The notes under the pieces are model-generated. The model was not told the DNA's origin, ran no database searches, and was given only the letters and a program-made list of their open reading frames with translations. The translations under genes were made by a program, and so were the position numbers. Of a stretch of 64,000 bases of DNA, positions 35,689 through 43,953 are shown one piece after another (the first letter of the stretch is position 1; each line of letters opens with the position of its first letter). Source of the stretch: Enteractinococcus fodinae (lineage in GTDB: Bacteria > Actinomycetota > Actinomycetes > Actinomycetales > Micrococcaceae); NCBI RefSeq assembly GCF_031458395.1, contig NZ_JAVDYJ010000001.1, forward strand, positions 2,294,001-2,358,000, read 5' to 3'.

Positions 35689-36867
35689 ATGAAAGTTCTC
35701 ATTTCGGGCGCCGGGATCGCGGGAACAAGCCTGGCCTACTGGTTACAACGCGCAGGTCACGAGCCCACGCTGGTCGAACGTGCCCCACAGTTGCGTCAGG
35801 GTGGTTACCTCATTGATTTCTGGGGCGCCGGGTACGAAGTGGCCGAGCGGATGGGCATCGTAGAGACGCTCCACGAAGTCGGCTATCACATGGAAGCACT
35901 GCGCGAAGTGTCCAGAGGTGGCCGACAGATAGCCCGGCTTGATCCACGCAGCTTCCTCGGTCCGATCGGTGACCGGTTCATTAGCATTGCCCGTGCGGAT
36001 CTAGCGGCAGCGATCTTTGACACTCTGAAGGATGTCGAGATTCTCTTTGGAGATTCTGTGGCAGCGCTCGATGATCATGACGAGGGTGTTCAGGTGACGT
36101 TCACTAGTGGGACCACCCGCCAGTTTGATCTTGTGGTCGGCGCGGATGGACTGCATTCGCGGGTGCGTCGTCTGGTATTTGGCCCCGAAGACCAGTTTGC
36201 CAAGGACCTCGGGTTTAGTGTCGCGGCCTTCGACGTCGAGGGGTATGACCCGCGTGAGGAGCTCGTAGCAATCACGCACACCGAAGTGGGTGCGCAAGCG
36301 CTGCGGTTCACCCTCCGTGACGGCGCGACGATGTTTTTCTTCACGTTTCGCCACGACGGCCCCATCCCCGACGATATCGAAGCCCAACAGCAATTACTGC
36401 TCGAGCAGTTGCGTGACGTGGGTTGGGAAGTGCCGCAAATCCTGACGCGGCTTCCAGAAGCGCGCACCTTTTATCTCGATAAGGCAAGCCAGATCCGGAT
36501 GCCGACCTGGTCACGCGGTCGTGTCGTGCTGGTTGGTGATGCGGCAGCGTGCCCGTCACTGCTGGCAGGTCAGGGCTCCGCACTGGCCATGATCGAGGCG
36601 TATGTCCTCGCAGCCGAACTCGCTGACAAGGACTCCGATTACGCCACTGCGTTTAGCGCCTACGAGCGCCAGCTAGCACCGATGGTCCGAGACAAACAGG
36701 ATGCGGCCCTGGGTACCGCGAGTTTCTTTGCACCTCGAAATAGACGACAACTGCTGTTCCGCAACGGCATGTTCAAGTTGATGTCGCTACCGTTTGTGAG
36801 CCGACTGGCGTCGAGTCGCGTCTTGCAGGACCCAATCGAACTGCCCACCTGGCCGCACGGCGCTTGA
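35689..36867 (+). CDS. FAD-dependent monooxygenase
   Basis: 392-aa group A flavoprotein monooxygenase. The FAD loop ISGAGIAGTSLAYWLQRAGH is at residues 4-23, the second motif is VGADGLHSRVRRLVFG near 150, and the GD motif VVLVGDAAACPSLLAGQG lies near 280. Related proteins hydroxylate aromatic or polyketide substrates, including some tetracycline-inactivating enzymes; the substrate here is unknown. It ends one base before the convergent gene. The ribosome site is weak (GAGAG). Confidence 0.85.
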   Translation: MKVLISGAGIAGTSLAYWLQRAGHEPTLVERAPQLRQGGYLIDFWGAGYEVAERMGIVETLHEVGYHMEALREVSRGGRQIARLDPRSFLGPIGDRFISIARADLAAAIFDTLKDVEILFGDSVAALDDHDEGVQVTFTSGTTRQFDLVVGADGLHSRVRRLVFGPEDQFAKDLGFSVAAFDVEGYDPREELVAITHTEVGAQALRFTLRDGATMFFFTFRHDGPIPDDIEAQQQLLLEQLRDVGWEVPQILTRLPEARTFYLDKASQIRMPTWSRGRVVLVGDAAACPSLLAGQGSALAMIEAYVLAAELADKDSDYATAFSAYERQLAPMVRDKQDAALGTASFFAPRNRRQLLFRNGMFKLMSLPFVSRLASSRVLQDPIELPTWPHGA

Positions 36868-36868
36868 T

Positions 36869-37822
36869 TCAACGTACCCCTTTAGCCGGTCTCGCTTTGC
36901 CTCCACAGTTCACGACGTTGCCATAGATATCAATGAAGACCTGCTGAACTTCTAGCAGCCCACCGTCAAACACATCCTTGTGGTCTTTCCAATGCACCTG
37001 ACCAACAGGGCCCCGCTTGAAGACTGTCAGGGTATTGTTAGCAGACCTGAGCGAAAGTTGGTCCCCAATACGAACATCTTGCATGGCCTTCGTGATGGTA
37101 CTTCGTTTGAGTGAGGAGACCTGCGGCGTCCCAGCTGCTCGAAGGTCAGTAGCGAAACCTTCATAGTAGCCAAAAACCTGGTCCCCGTTGTTATAGGGCC
37201 CGGCGATGCGCGGGTAACCACCCGTCGCCTCTGTGCCTGGCGACGGAAGGGTTATGGAGAGCAAAGCGGTAGCTTCTAACTCTGCGTAGTCCAACATCCA
37301 GTAGCGAATCTTCTGCTCGTTGATGAGGGTTCGAAGCGTAGGTATGCGTGGCAGCCCAAATCGCATGCGCGCCAAGTCTCCATCACATCGAGCAACGATG
37401 AAATCTGGCCCAACTTGATCAAGCAACGGAGCGTACTGTGCCGCCATGCCCGCGCTCATGTAACCAAACTTCCGGTCTCCGCCATAAACCGCTATCGCAT
37501 TGTCATCATGAATGTTGTCCTGTTCCCTGTGCAGGAAAAAGGCATCAATGTGATACTGCCAGATCTCATCTCTGTCCACCCAGTGGCTGGCTCCCACAAC
37601 TCGAAAAGAGCGTTCCGCACCGTCTCGAAGATCCACGAGTCTCTCCGGCAGTTCCCTATGCACTACCGTGATCTCGTCATCGGACGCGGAATCCTCTTGA
37701 GCTGCCTGTTGACCCCCTCCAAAAGAGTGCATCGAGTACTGTTCAACGGACTGTTTTCGTGCACGCGAGCGCAGCCAATAGAGCACCAGTACTAAGACCA
37801 TCACCGTTGCGAGAAACCCCAT
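36869..37822 (-). CDS. Membrane-anchored HIRAN-like domain protein
   Basis: 317 aa. One N-terminal membrane segment (FLATVMVLVLVLYWLRSRARK), an acidic linker, then a region resembling HIRAN: FRVVGASHW, FFLHREQDNIHDDNAIAVY and FGYMSAGMAAQYAPLL (about 80-140). The C-terminal 170 residues are unknown. HIRAN domains bind DNA ends in repair proteins, so a membrane-tethered version is unusual. TACCCT ends 6 nt before ATG 37822, favouring a leaderless start there over the TTG at 37846. Divergent from xthA. Confidence 0.55.
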   Translation of the reverse strand: MGFLATVMVLVLVLYWLRSRARKQSVEQYSMHSFGGGQQAAQEDSASDDEITVVHRELPERLVDLRDGAERSFRVVGASHWVDRDEIWQYHIDAFFLHREQDNIHDDNAIAVYGGDRKFGYMSAGMAAQYAPLLDQVGPDFIVARCDGDLARMRFGLPRIPTLRTLINEQKIRYWMLDYAELEATALLSITLPSPGTEATGGYPRIAGPYNNGDQVFGYYEGFATDLRAAGTPQVSSLKRSTITKAMQDVRIGDQLSLRSANNTLTVFKRGPVGQVHWKDHKDVFDGGLLEVQQVFIDIYGNVVNCGGKARPAKGVR

Positions 37823-37828
37823 ACCTTT

Positions 37829-37834
37829 AGGGTA
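37829..37834 (-). promoter_or_regulatory. Candidate -10 box of the HIRAN-like gene (leaderless)
   Basis: TACCCT on the minus strand ends 6 nt before the ATG at 37822. Confidence 0.35.
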
Positions 37835-37920
37835 CCGGCACAACACTTGGTGGGCACCCGTGCTGGGAGTTCAACAACGTAAGCTTTCCACACCGCAGCG
37901 ATCTAACGATCAGTCACCGG

Positions 37921-37926
37921 TAGGGT
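37921..37926 (+). promoter_or_regulatory. Candidate -10 box of xthA (leaderless)
   Basis: TAGGGT ends 7 nt before ATG 37934 and no Shine-Dalgarno is present. Confidence 0.4.
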
Positions 37927-37933
37927 TGAGTAC

Positions 37934-38752
37934 ATGAAATTTGCGACTTGGAATGTGAATTCACTGCGCGCCCGAGCTGATCGGGTCGAAGACTGGTTGG
38001 ATGAAACCGATGCCGATGTGCTGACGATCCAGGAAACTAAATGCCGGGATGAGAACTTCCCCTGGGGCATGTTCGAAATGATGGGCTACCAGGTGGCCCA
38101 TTTCGGGATCTCCCAGTGGAACGGGGTGGCCATTGCCTCCCGGGTTGGTCTGGATGATGTCGAATATGGCTTTGCAGGTCAGCCAGAGTTCGGGAAAAAC
38201 GGTGTCGACCCGGAGGTCGAAGCTCGCGCGATCTCAGCGACGGTCGGGACGAAGAACACCGATGTCGAACCGTTTCGGCTCTACAGTCTCTACGTTCCTA
38301 ACGGTCGCTCCCTGGAAGACGAGCACATGGAGTACAAGCTGCGCTTCCTCGATGCGCTGCACAACCATGTCACCGAAGATCTCACCGACACAACTCGTGT
38401 GGCACTGACCGGTGACTGGAACATCGCACCCTATGACGAAGACGTCTGGGACATGGAATTCTTCCTCAACAACGGACTCACCCACGTGTCAGAACCCGAA
38501 CGTGCAGCATTCCGAGCCTTCGAAGACTCCGGCCTAGTCGATGTGGTTCGTCCACGGCATCCCGGACCCGAAACCTACACGTACTGGGACTACCAGCGCC
38601 TGCGGTTCCCCAAGAACCAGGGCATGCGCATCGACTTCATTCTGGCCTCCCAGCATCTGGCCAATGATGTTACCGACGCCTGGATTGACCGCGAAGCCAG
38701 GAAGGGTCCGGGCCCATCGGACCACGTGCCAGTGGTCGCAGAACTGGGCTAA
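37934..38752 (+). CDS. xthA: Exodeoxyribonuclease III
   Basis: 272-aa AP endonuclease/3' exonuclease of base excision repair. Catalytic blocks: TWNVNS at the N-terminus, LTIQETK with Glu34, SLYVPNGR, GDWNIAP, and SDHVPVVAEL at the C-terminus. Length and order match the family. The next gene starts 3 nt after its stop. Confidence 0.95.
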   Translation: MKFATWNVNSLRARADRVEDWLDETDADVLTIQETKCRDENFPWGMFEMMGYQVAHFGISQWNGVAIASRVGLDDVEYGFAGQPEFGKNGVDPEVEARAISATVGTKNTDVEPFRLYSLYVPNGRSLEDEHMEYKLRFLDALHNHVTEDLTDTTRVALTGDWNIAPYDEDVWDMEFFLNNGLTHVSEPERAAFRAFEDSGLVDVVRPRHPGPETYTYWDYQRLRFPKNQGMRIDFILASQHLANDVTDAWIDREARKGPGPSDHVPVVAELG

Positions 38753-38755
38753 ATC

Positions 38756-39697
38756 ATGCGGCACCTGACGTTTCTGCGGGTCTATGTCCCCCTGGAGCAG
38801 CTGCCGGCCAGAATTCACGGGCTGGCACGCGCCGCGACGAAACTGTCACGTGCCGATATCGAGGCCGAAGCCGCGGAACGCCTCAACCGCAGGCTTCGGC
38901 CCGATGCATTCCGACTCGCCCCCAGCGACACCGACCCACCGATTATCCGGGTCATCGAAGCCCAAGACCCGGGCGGGACCCCGCACCAACTTTTTCACGT
39001 CGAATATCTCACGCGAGCGGCGTTCGAGTCCGTGGCGATGCGGCGGGAATACTACGATGACACGCTCTATGAGCGGCTTGTCCCACCCAACGTTGTCGAA
39101 ACACTAGAAAAGATCGCCGAACTGCAGGCAGACGCGGGGCTGATCAGTCGGCCGCTGCCAAACTTCTATATGCAACTGTGGAATGTCTCCCTAGCCTGGT
39201 TAGCGGCCTTTTGCGGGACGGTGCCATCACACCAAACCGACCTCGTCGAGGAAATGATCATCGGGGGCACGCCGGTTGTCCGGCGGGTGCGCGACCTGGA
39301 CGCTGCGGTCACGCAACTCAGCTGGGTCAACCGACTGATGGCCTTCTATGGCCCCGACGGACAAGACCACCCCTACCGGCGCTCTGTGGACCATGTGCAG
39401 AGCTGGCTCAACAGATGGCGCAGCCGCGGCCACCCCATCGAAGGACTTGTCGAACTCGATTACGGTGCGCTGAGTCGCTACGCCTGGCCCGACACCGCCG
39501 GCGAAGTTTTGGAACGCGGTCACAAGGCCCTTGAACGGGTCTGGAAACTAGACGATGAAATCCAAGACGACGATGACGCATTCTTACCCAGCGTACCCCC
39601 GGCTATGCTTAATCAGGCAGCCGAAACCATGCGCAAACACTACCAAGAAGCGGTAGCCATATGGGAGCGCATACAACGGTATGAACATGCCAACTAG
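38756..39697 (+). CDS. Actinobacterial hypothetical protein between xthA and nadE
   Basis: 313 aa, soluble, mainly helical by composition, with several Arg/Asp-rich stretches and no motif I recognise. It is translated 3 nt after xthA and its 3' end lies 14 nt before the nadE start, so it is cotranscribed with both. No signal peptide or membrane segment; the LFHVEYLTRAAFES and FYMQLWNVSLAWLAAF regions are the most hydrophobic. Function unknown. Confidence 0.75.
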   Translation: MRHLTFLRVYVPLEQLPARIHGLARAATKLSRADIEAEAAERLNRRLRPDAFRLAPSDTDPPIIRVIEAQDPGGTPHQLFHVEYLTRAAFESVAMRREYYDDTLYERLVPPNVVETLEKIAELQADAGLISRPLPNFYMQLWNVSLAWLAAFCGTVPSHQTDLVEEMIIGGTPVVRRVRDLDAAVTQLSWVNRLMAFYGPDGQDHPYRRSVDHVQSWLNRWRSRGHPIEGLVELDYGALSRYAWPDTAGEVLERGHKALERVWKLDDEIQDDDDAFLPSVPPAMLNQAAETMRKHYQEAVAIWERIQRYEHAN

Positions 39698-39710
39698 CAG
39701 GAAGGTCGAC

Positions 39711-40529
39711 ATGCAACAACACATCATTGACACCCTGGGAGTCCAAGCTGACATCGACTTAGACTCCGAAATCGTGCGCCGCGTGAACTTCATGGTGGAC
39801 TACCTGCACCACACCCGCGCCAACGGACTCGTGCTGGGGATCTCCGGCGGAGTGGACTCGACCGTTGGCGGTCGGCTCTGCCAAATGGCCGTAGAACAAT
39901 ACCGCAGGGTGAATCCTGATTGGAAGGGTAAATTCTGGGGCGTACGGCTCCCCTATCATGTCCAAGGCGACGCCGACGATGCCATGGCGGCCATCGAGTT
40001 CATCGAACCCGACGAAGACATCGAACTGCAGATCGGCTCCGCCACCGATGCGATCGGCGAAGCGTTCACCGCCGCCCTAGGTGAAGAGCCCACCGACTAC
40101 AACCTCGGCAACGTCAAAGCCCGGATGCGCATGGTCGCCCAATACGCGATCGCCGGTCAATACAATGCGCTGGTGGTCGGCAGCGATCAGGCCGCCGAAT
40201 CAGTGACTGGGTTCTTCACCAAGTTTGGTGACGGCGCAGCAGACCTCATGCCACTAGCCGGACTGACTAAAACCCAGGTTCGGAACATGGGGACCCGCCT
40301 GGGTGCCAGCGAACGGCTCATTGAGAAAGTCCCCACCGCAGATCTGTTGACCGATAATCCAGGCCAAACCGACGAAGACGAACTGGGCATGACCTATGCA
40401 AATATCGATGCATACCTGTTAGGTCAATCGATCCCGGACGAAGCCCGCGAGAAACTCGAAACCACGTATAAGCGGTCTGAACATAAACGCCGTCTGCCCG
40501 TTCGCCCATCAGATACCTGGTGGGAGTAA
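39711..40529 (+). CDS. nadE: NAD+ synthetase, ammonia-dependent
   Basis: 272 aa. The PP-loop is LGISGGVDST (residues 42-51), with the second ATP/deamido-NAD segment VVGSDQAAESVTGFFTKFGDGAAD and the C-terminal KRSEHKRRLP. There is no N-terminal glutaminase domain, so it uses ammonia. ATG 39711 with AGGAAGG upstream matches the E. coli start; the ATG at 39681 overlaps the previous gene. Confidence 0.95.
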   Translation: MQQHIIDTLGVQADIDLDSEIVRRVNFMVDYLHHTRANGLVLGISGGVDSTVGGRLCQMAVEQYRRVNPDWKGKFWGVRLPYHVQGDADDAMAAIEFIEPDEDIELQIGSATDAIGEAFTAALGEEPTDYNLGNVKARMRMVAQYAIAGQYNALVVGSDQAAESVTGFFTKFGDGAADLMPLAGLTKTQVRNMGTRLGASERLIEKVPTADLLTDNPGQTDEDELGMTYANIDAYLLGQSIPDEAREKLETTYKRSEHKRRLPVRPSDTWWE

Positions 40530-40588
40530 ACAGCACAGGGCGAAGCTATTAACACCGTAGGTCTTGCCGAGAGACAAGGAGGGTGCAT

Positions 40589-41314
40589 GTGGTTCAGCGA
40601 CTCAGCATCCAGCATGCCACCCTCGTCTTCGGTGAGGATGCCGGTCTTTTTGGTGTAGACCTCACGGTAAATGCCGGTGAGATTCACGCTCTGCTCGGGC
40701 TCAACGGGTCGGGAAAAACCACGCTCATTCAAGCAATCTTGCAGATGCTTCGGCTGCACAAGGGCACGATCAGTTTCGATGGAGTCTCACTGGCTAATCT
40801 CCCGCCCGGTGCGTGGCGGCGGGTCGGGCATCTGGTGAACCAACCGTTTGCGTATCCAGAACTGGATGCTGCAACAAACCTGGCGCTGGCGGCCCGACTC
40901 AAAGGGATCGAAACAGCACAGATCCCCAATTCGGTAGACGCCGCGATCACCGACCTAGGGCTGGAACGATACCGTCACGTGGCGGCACGACGCCTATCGC
41001 AGGGCAATCGCCAGCGCGTAGGTCTAGCAGCGGCCTTGCAGCACCACCCGGATCTCGTCGTCCTTGACGAACCCACAAATACCTTAGATCCGGCGGGCGT
41101 GCTGCGCTTACGAAAGCTCCGCTTGCACCGTGCAGACCAGGGTGCTGCGATCCTCGTCTCCAGTCACCACCTGGATGAAGTTGCGCGGATTGCAGACCGC
41201 ATCTGGGTGCTCAATTATGGCCGGATGATCGGGGAACTTGAGCCTGGCACACCAGATCTGGAGCGCGCGTTCTTCCAGATGGTCCACGCTGACGATGAGC
41301 TAAGGGCCTCATGA
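40589..41314 (+). CDS. ABC transporter ATP-binding protein
   Basis: 242 aa. Walker A GLNGSGKTTLI, signature LSQGNRQRVGLAAAL, Walker B LVVLDEPTNTLDP, and the switch His in SSHHLDE. GTG 40589 is the start, 6 nt after AAGGAGG (40576-40582). It overlaps the permease gene by 4 nt. It is of the two-gene exporter type (like bacitracin or lantibiotic immunity systems); substrate unknown. Confidence 0.9.
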   Translation: MVQRLSIQHATLVFGEDAGLFGVDLTVNAGEIHALLGLNGSGKTTLIQAILQMLRLHKGTISFDGVSLANLPPGAWRRVGHLVNQPFAYPELDAATNLALAARLKGIETAQIPNSVDAAITDLGLERYRHVAARRLSQGNRQRVGLAAALQHHPDLVVLDEPTNTLDPAGVLRLRKLRLHRADQGAAILVSSHHLDEVARIADRIWVLNYGRMIGELEPGTPDLERAFFQMVHADDELRAS

Positions 41315-42078
41315 AAGCGCTTCGCACTGCCCTATACGTTGAGCTCCGCAAAGCCCGGGCATCTCGGGTTTTGCACCTCACCGCAATCCTGCTCATGGTC
41401 GGTATTACGATACTGGCCATCGCGCTCACGATCAGCGTCAACTCTGGCGATGAGCAGGTGCTGGCAAAACTTGGTCCCCTGGCTGACACCACCGGCTGGC
41501 TGCTGCTCATTGGGATCACCGCTCAGGTCATCGCTGCCGGTGGACTGCTGGCCATCGGGATCGCGATGAGCTGGATGTTCGGGCGAGAATTTACCGACGG
41601 CACCATCAGCGGTCTCTTCGCCCTGCCCGTGCCGCGATCCATCATTGCCCTGGCGAAACTTGGGGTTCTGATGCTGTGGGTTGTGGCCGTATCGATCGGT
41701 CTGACAGCACTGATCCTCGTCAGCGGCCTCGCGTTGAATCTCGGTCCGCTGACCAGCGAGATACTCCTGCAGCTCGGACGCCTGCTAGTCCTGGTCGTAC
41801 TGACCGGTCTGCTGACTTTCCCGGCCGCCTGGGTCGCCACTCTGGGCCGTGGGCCTCTGCCTGGTATCGCAGCCACCGTTGTGGTCTTAGTGATCGCACA
41901 AGTTACCGTCATCGCTGCCCCAGACAGCGCAGCGTGGTTTCCACTGTCTGCACCAGCACTGTGGGCGATCATGCCCGAGGCCGTGCATCTCGGACAGCTT
42001 GCCACCGTCGTGATCGTCCCGGCTCTTTTTGCAGTTCTGACCGCTCTGAGTTGGCAGCGTCTTCAATTGCACCGCTAG
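41311..42078 (+). CDS. ABC-2 type permease
   Basis: 255 aa with six hydrophobic segments. MSWMFGREFTDGTISGLFALPVPR is the conserved loop of ABC-2 permeases. Start ATG 41311 overlaps the ATPase stop (ATGA). The two form a complete exporter; no sensor kinase or precursor peptide is seen nearby. Confidence 0.88.
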   Translation: MKALRTALYVELRKARASRVLHLTAILLMVGITILAIALTISVNSGDEQVLAKLGPLADTTGWLLLIGITAQVIAAGGLLAIGIAMSWMFGREFTDGTISGLFALPVPRSIIALAKLGVLMLWVVAVSIGLTALILVSGLALNLGPLTSEILLQLGRLLVLVVLTGLLTFPAAWVATLGRGPLPGIAATVVVLVIAQVTVIAAPDSAAWFPLSAPALWAIMPEAVHLGQLATVVIVPALFAVLTALSWQRLQLHR

Positions 42079-42257
42079 TGCTGAGTAGGCTCAATACCCT
42101 CCTTGCACAGCTCGATAAATATACCGCCTGTACCCCTTTACTATGAGTTGCATCATAGGCATAGTGTAAGAACTGACTAGGCATTTTCTTACGAAGTGTC
42201 AGTGTATCGAGATGTGCGTCACATGGCACGATGATGGTGAGTAGTATTCATCGCACG

Positions 42258-42311
42258 TGGGCTGCACCGTCCCATGCAGGCGTCAACCTCGGTTTCCGGC
42301 AAAACCAGCAA
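42258..42311 (+). pseudogene. Fossil of the mmsA 3' end
   Basis: Read in frame, these bases give WAAPSHAGVNLGFRQNQ, which matches the last 17 residues of MmsA at 10006-11553 at 13 of 17 positions. The stop codon position reads CAA instead of TAA. The distance to the following transaminase ATG is almost the same as at copy 1 (10 versus 8 nt). No similarity to mmsA continues upstream of 42252. Confidence 0.8.
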
Positions 42312-42321
42312 AGGAAGTTTC

Positions 42322-43692
42322 ATGAGTCTAGCGAATACATCTGAAATCACTGAGGCTATGAAAGCCGAGGGCCAGCGAGCATACGAGTTGGATCGTAAAC
42401 ATGTATTCCATTCCTGGTCAGCCCAGGACGCGTTAGATCCGCTGACAGTGGTGAAGACCGAGGGCTCTTTCGTTTGGGATGCCGATGGTAAACGCTACAT
42501 CGATTTCTCGTCGCAGATGGTCAACACCAACATCGGGCACCAACACCCCAAGGTTGTGGCGGCCATCCAAGAACAGGCCGCGACCATCGCCACGATTGCC
42601 CCGGCCCATGTCTCAGCACCTCGTTCCGAGGCCGCTCGACTAATTGCCGAACGCGCTCCCGAAGGCATGAATCACGTGTTCTTCACCAACGGTGGAGCCG
42701 ATGCCAATGAGCACGCGATTCGCATGGCGCGTCTGCACACCGGCAAGTCCAAAGTCCTTTCTGCCTACCGCTCCTATCACGGTGGTACAGATCTGGCCGT
42801 GAACGTCACCGGTGACCCGCGGCGCTTCGCCTCCGATACCGCCACGCACGGCACCGTACACTTCATGCCTTGTTATCCGTACCGCTCGTATTTTCACGCC
42901 GAAACCGAGGAAGAAGAAGTCCAGCGTGCGCTCGAGCATCTTGAGCAGACCATCGTGCTGGAAGGTCCCGAGACCATCGCGGCGTTGATCCTTGAATCGG
43001 TACCGGGCACTGCGGGCATCTACGTCCCGCCAGAAGGCTACATGGCAGGCGTCCGCGAACTGACCAAAAAATACGGCATCATCTTTATCGCCGATGAGGT
43101 CATGTCCGGCTTCGGGCGCACCGGCACCTGGTTCGCCATCGACCTGTGGAACGTCACGCCGGATCTGATTACCTTTGCCAAGGGTGTGAACTCCGGCTAC
43201 GTACCGCTTGGTGGCGTGGTCATCAATGAAGCCATTTACAACACCTTCCGCGAGCGCGTGTACCCGGGTGGACTCACCTACTCCGGCCATCCGCTGGCTA
43301 CCGCTGCAGCTGTTGCCGCTATCGAAGCGATGGAAGAAGAACAGATGCTGGAAAACGCGACTCGCCTAGCCAGTGAGGTCATTGGACCTGAACTCGAGCG
43401 ACTGAAAAACGAGCACCCATCGGTCGGAGATGTGCGTGGAGTCGGTTGCTTCTGGGCAGTCGAGCTGGTCACGAACCGCGACACCAAGGAACCACTGGCA
43501 GCATACGGTGGGAGCTCACCTGCCATGGGCGAGGTCATCGGCAAGTGTAAGGAACTGGGCCTGCTCGTCTTCGCGAACTTCAATCGCATCCACGTGGTCC
43601 CACCACTGAATACTTCAGACGACATCATGCGAGAAGGGCTCGCACTGCTGGATCAGGCGCTCGCACTCGCCGACCGGCACTATCAAGGCTGA
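42322..43692 (+). CDS. Class III omega-amino-acid aminotransferase (copy 2)
   Basis: 456 aa, the same length as the protein at 11562 and about 80% identical by eye, with PLP Asp in FIADEVMSGFGRTG and Lys in ITFAKGVNSGY. ATG 42322 with AAAGGAAG upstream; an earlier in-frame ATG at 42274 lies inside the mmsA fossil. Unlike copy 1 it has no dehydrogenase partner but is followed by a symporter module, so it may serve a different supply of the same type of substrate. Confidence 0.9.
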   Translation: MSLANTSEITEAMKAEGQRAYELDRKHVFHSWSAQDALDPLTVVKTEGSFVWDADGKRYIDFSSQMVNTNIGHQHPKVVAAIQEQAATIATIAPAHVSAPRSEAARLIAERAPEGMNHVFFTNGGADANEHAIRMARLHTGKSKVLSAYRSYHGGTDLAVNVTGDPRRFASDTATHGTVHFMPCYPYRSYFHAETEEEEVQRALEHLEQTIVLEGPETIAALILESVPGTAGIYVPPEGYMAGVRELTKKYGIIFIADEVMSGFGRTGTWFAIDLWNVTPDLITFAKGVNSGYVPLGGVVINEAIYNTFRERVYPGGLTYSGHPLATAAAVAAIEAMEEEQMLENATRLASEVIGPELERLKNEHPSVGDVRGVGCFWAVELVTNRDTKEPLAAYGGSSPAMGEVIGKCKELGLLVFANFNRIHVVPPLNTSDDIMREGLALLDQALALADRHYQG

Positions 43693-43809
43693 CAGACTTC
43701 GGCGGTGTAAGTCCGGTCCACCACGGGCTGTCACAGCCACATATACCTACTCCGGCACAAGCCGGAGAGTTTGCACAATTATTCACACCTCGAAAGTTGA
43801 GTGACAAGT

Positions 43810-43953
43810 ATGTTTGCGTTACCAACAACCACGTGGCTCGTCCTCGTAGGGGTCCTGGGCTTCTGGGTCGTTTACACGGGCGTGTTCTACGTGATCTCCC
43901 GAAACTGGGCCGTCGAAGATGCCGACTATGACAAGACGGGAGATCCACAGTGA
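43810..43953 (+). CDS. Symporter small accessory protein
   Basis: 47 aa: one membrane segment (TTTWLVLVGVLGFWVVYTGVF) followed by a polar tail ending DYDKTGDPQ. It overlaps the symporter start (GTGA), and such small one-TM proteins are known partners of sodium/solute symporters. The ribosome site is weak. It is easily missed because of its size. Confidence 0.75.
   Translation: MFALPTTTWLVLVGVLGFWVVYTGVFYVISRNWAVEDADYDKTGDPQ

Noticed and set aside
40589-42078. Lantibiotic immunity system
   Set aside because: ATPase and permease are of the right type, but no precursor peptide, modification enzyme or two-component system is adjacent.
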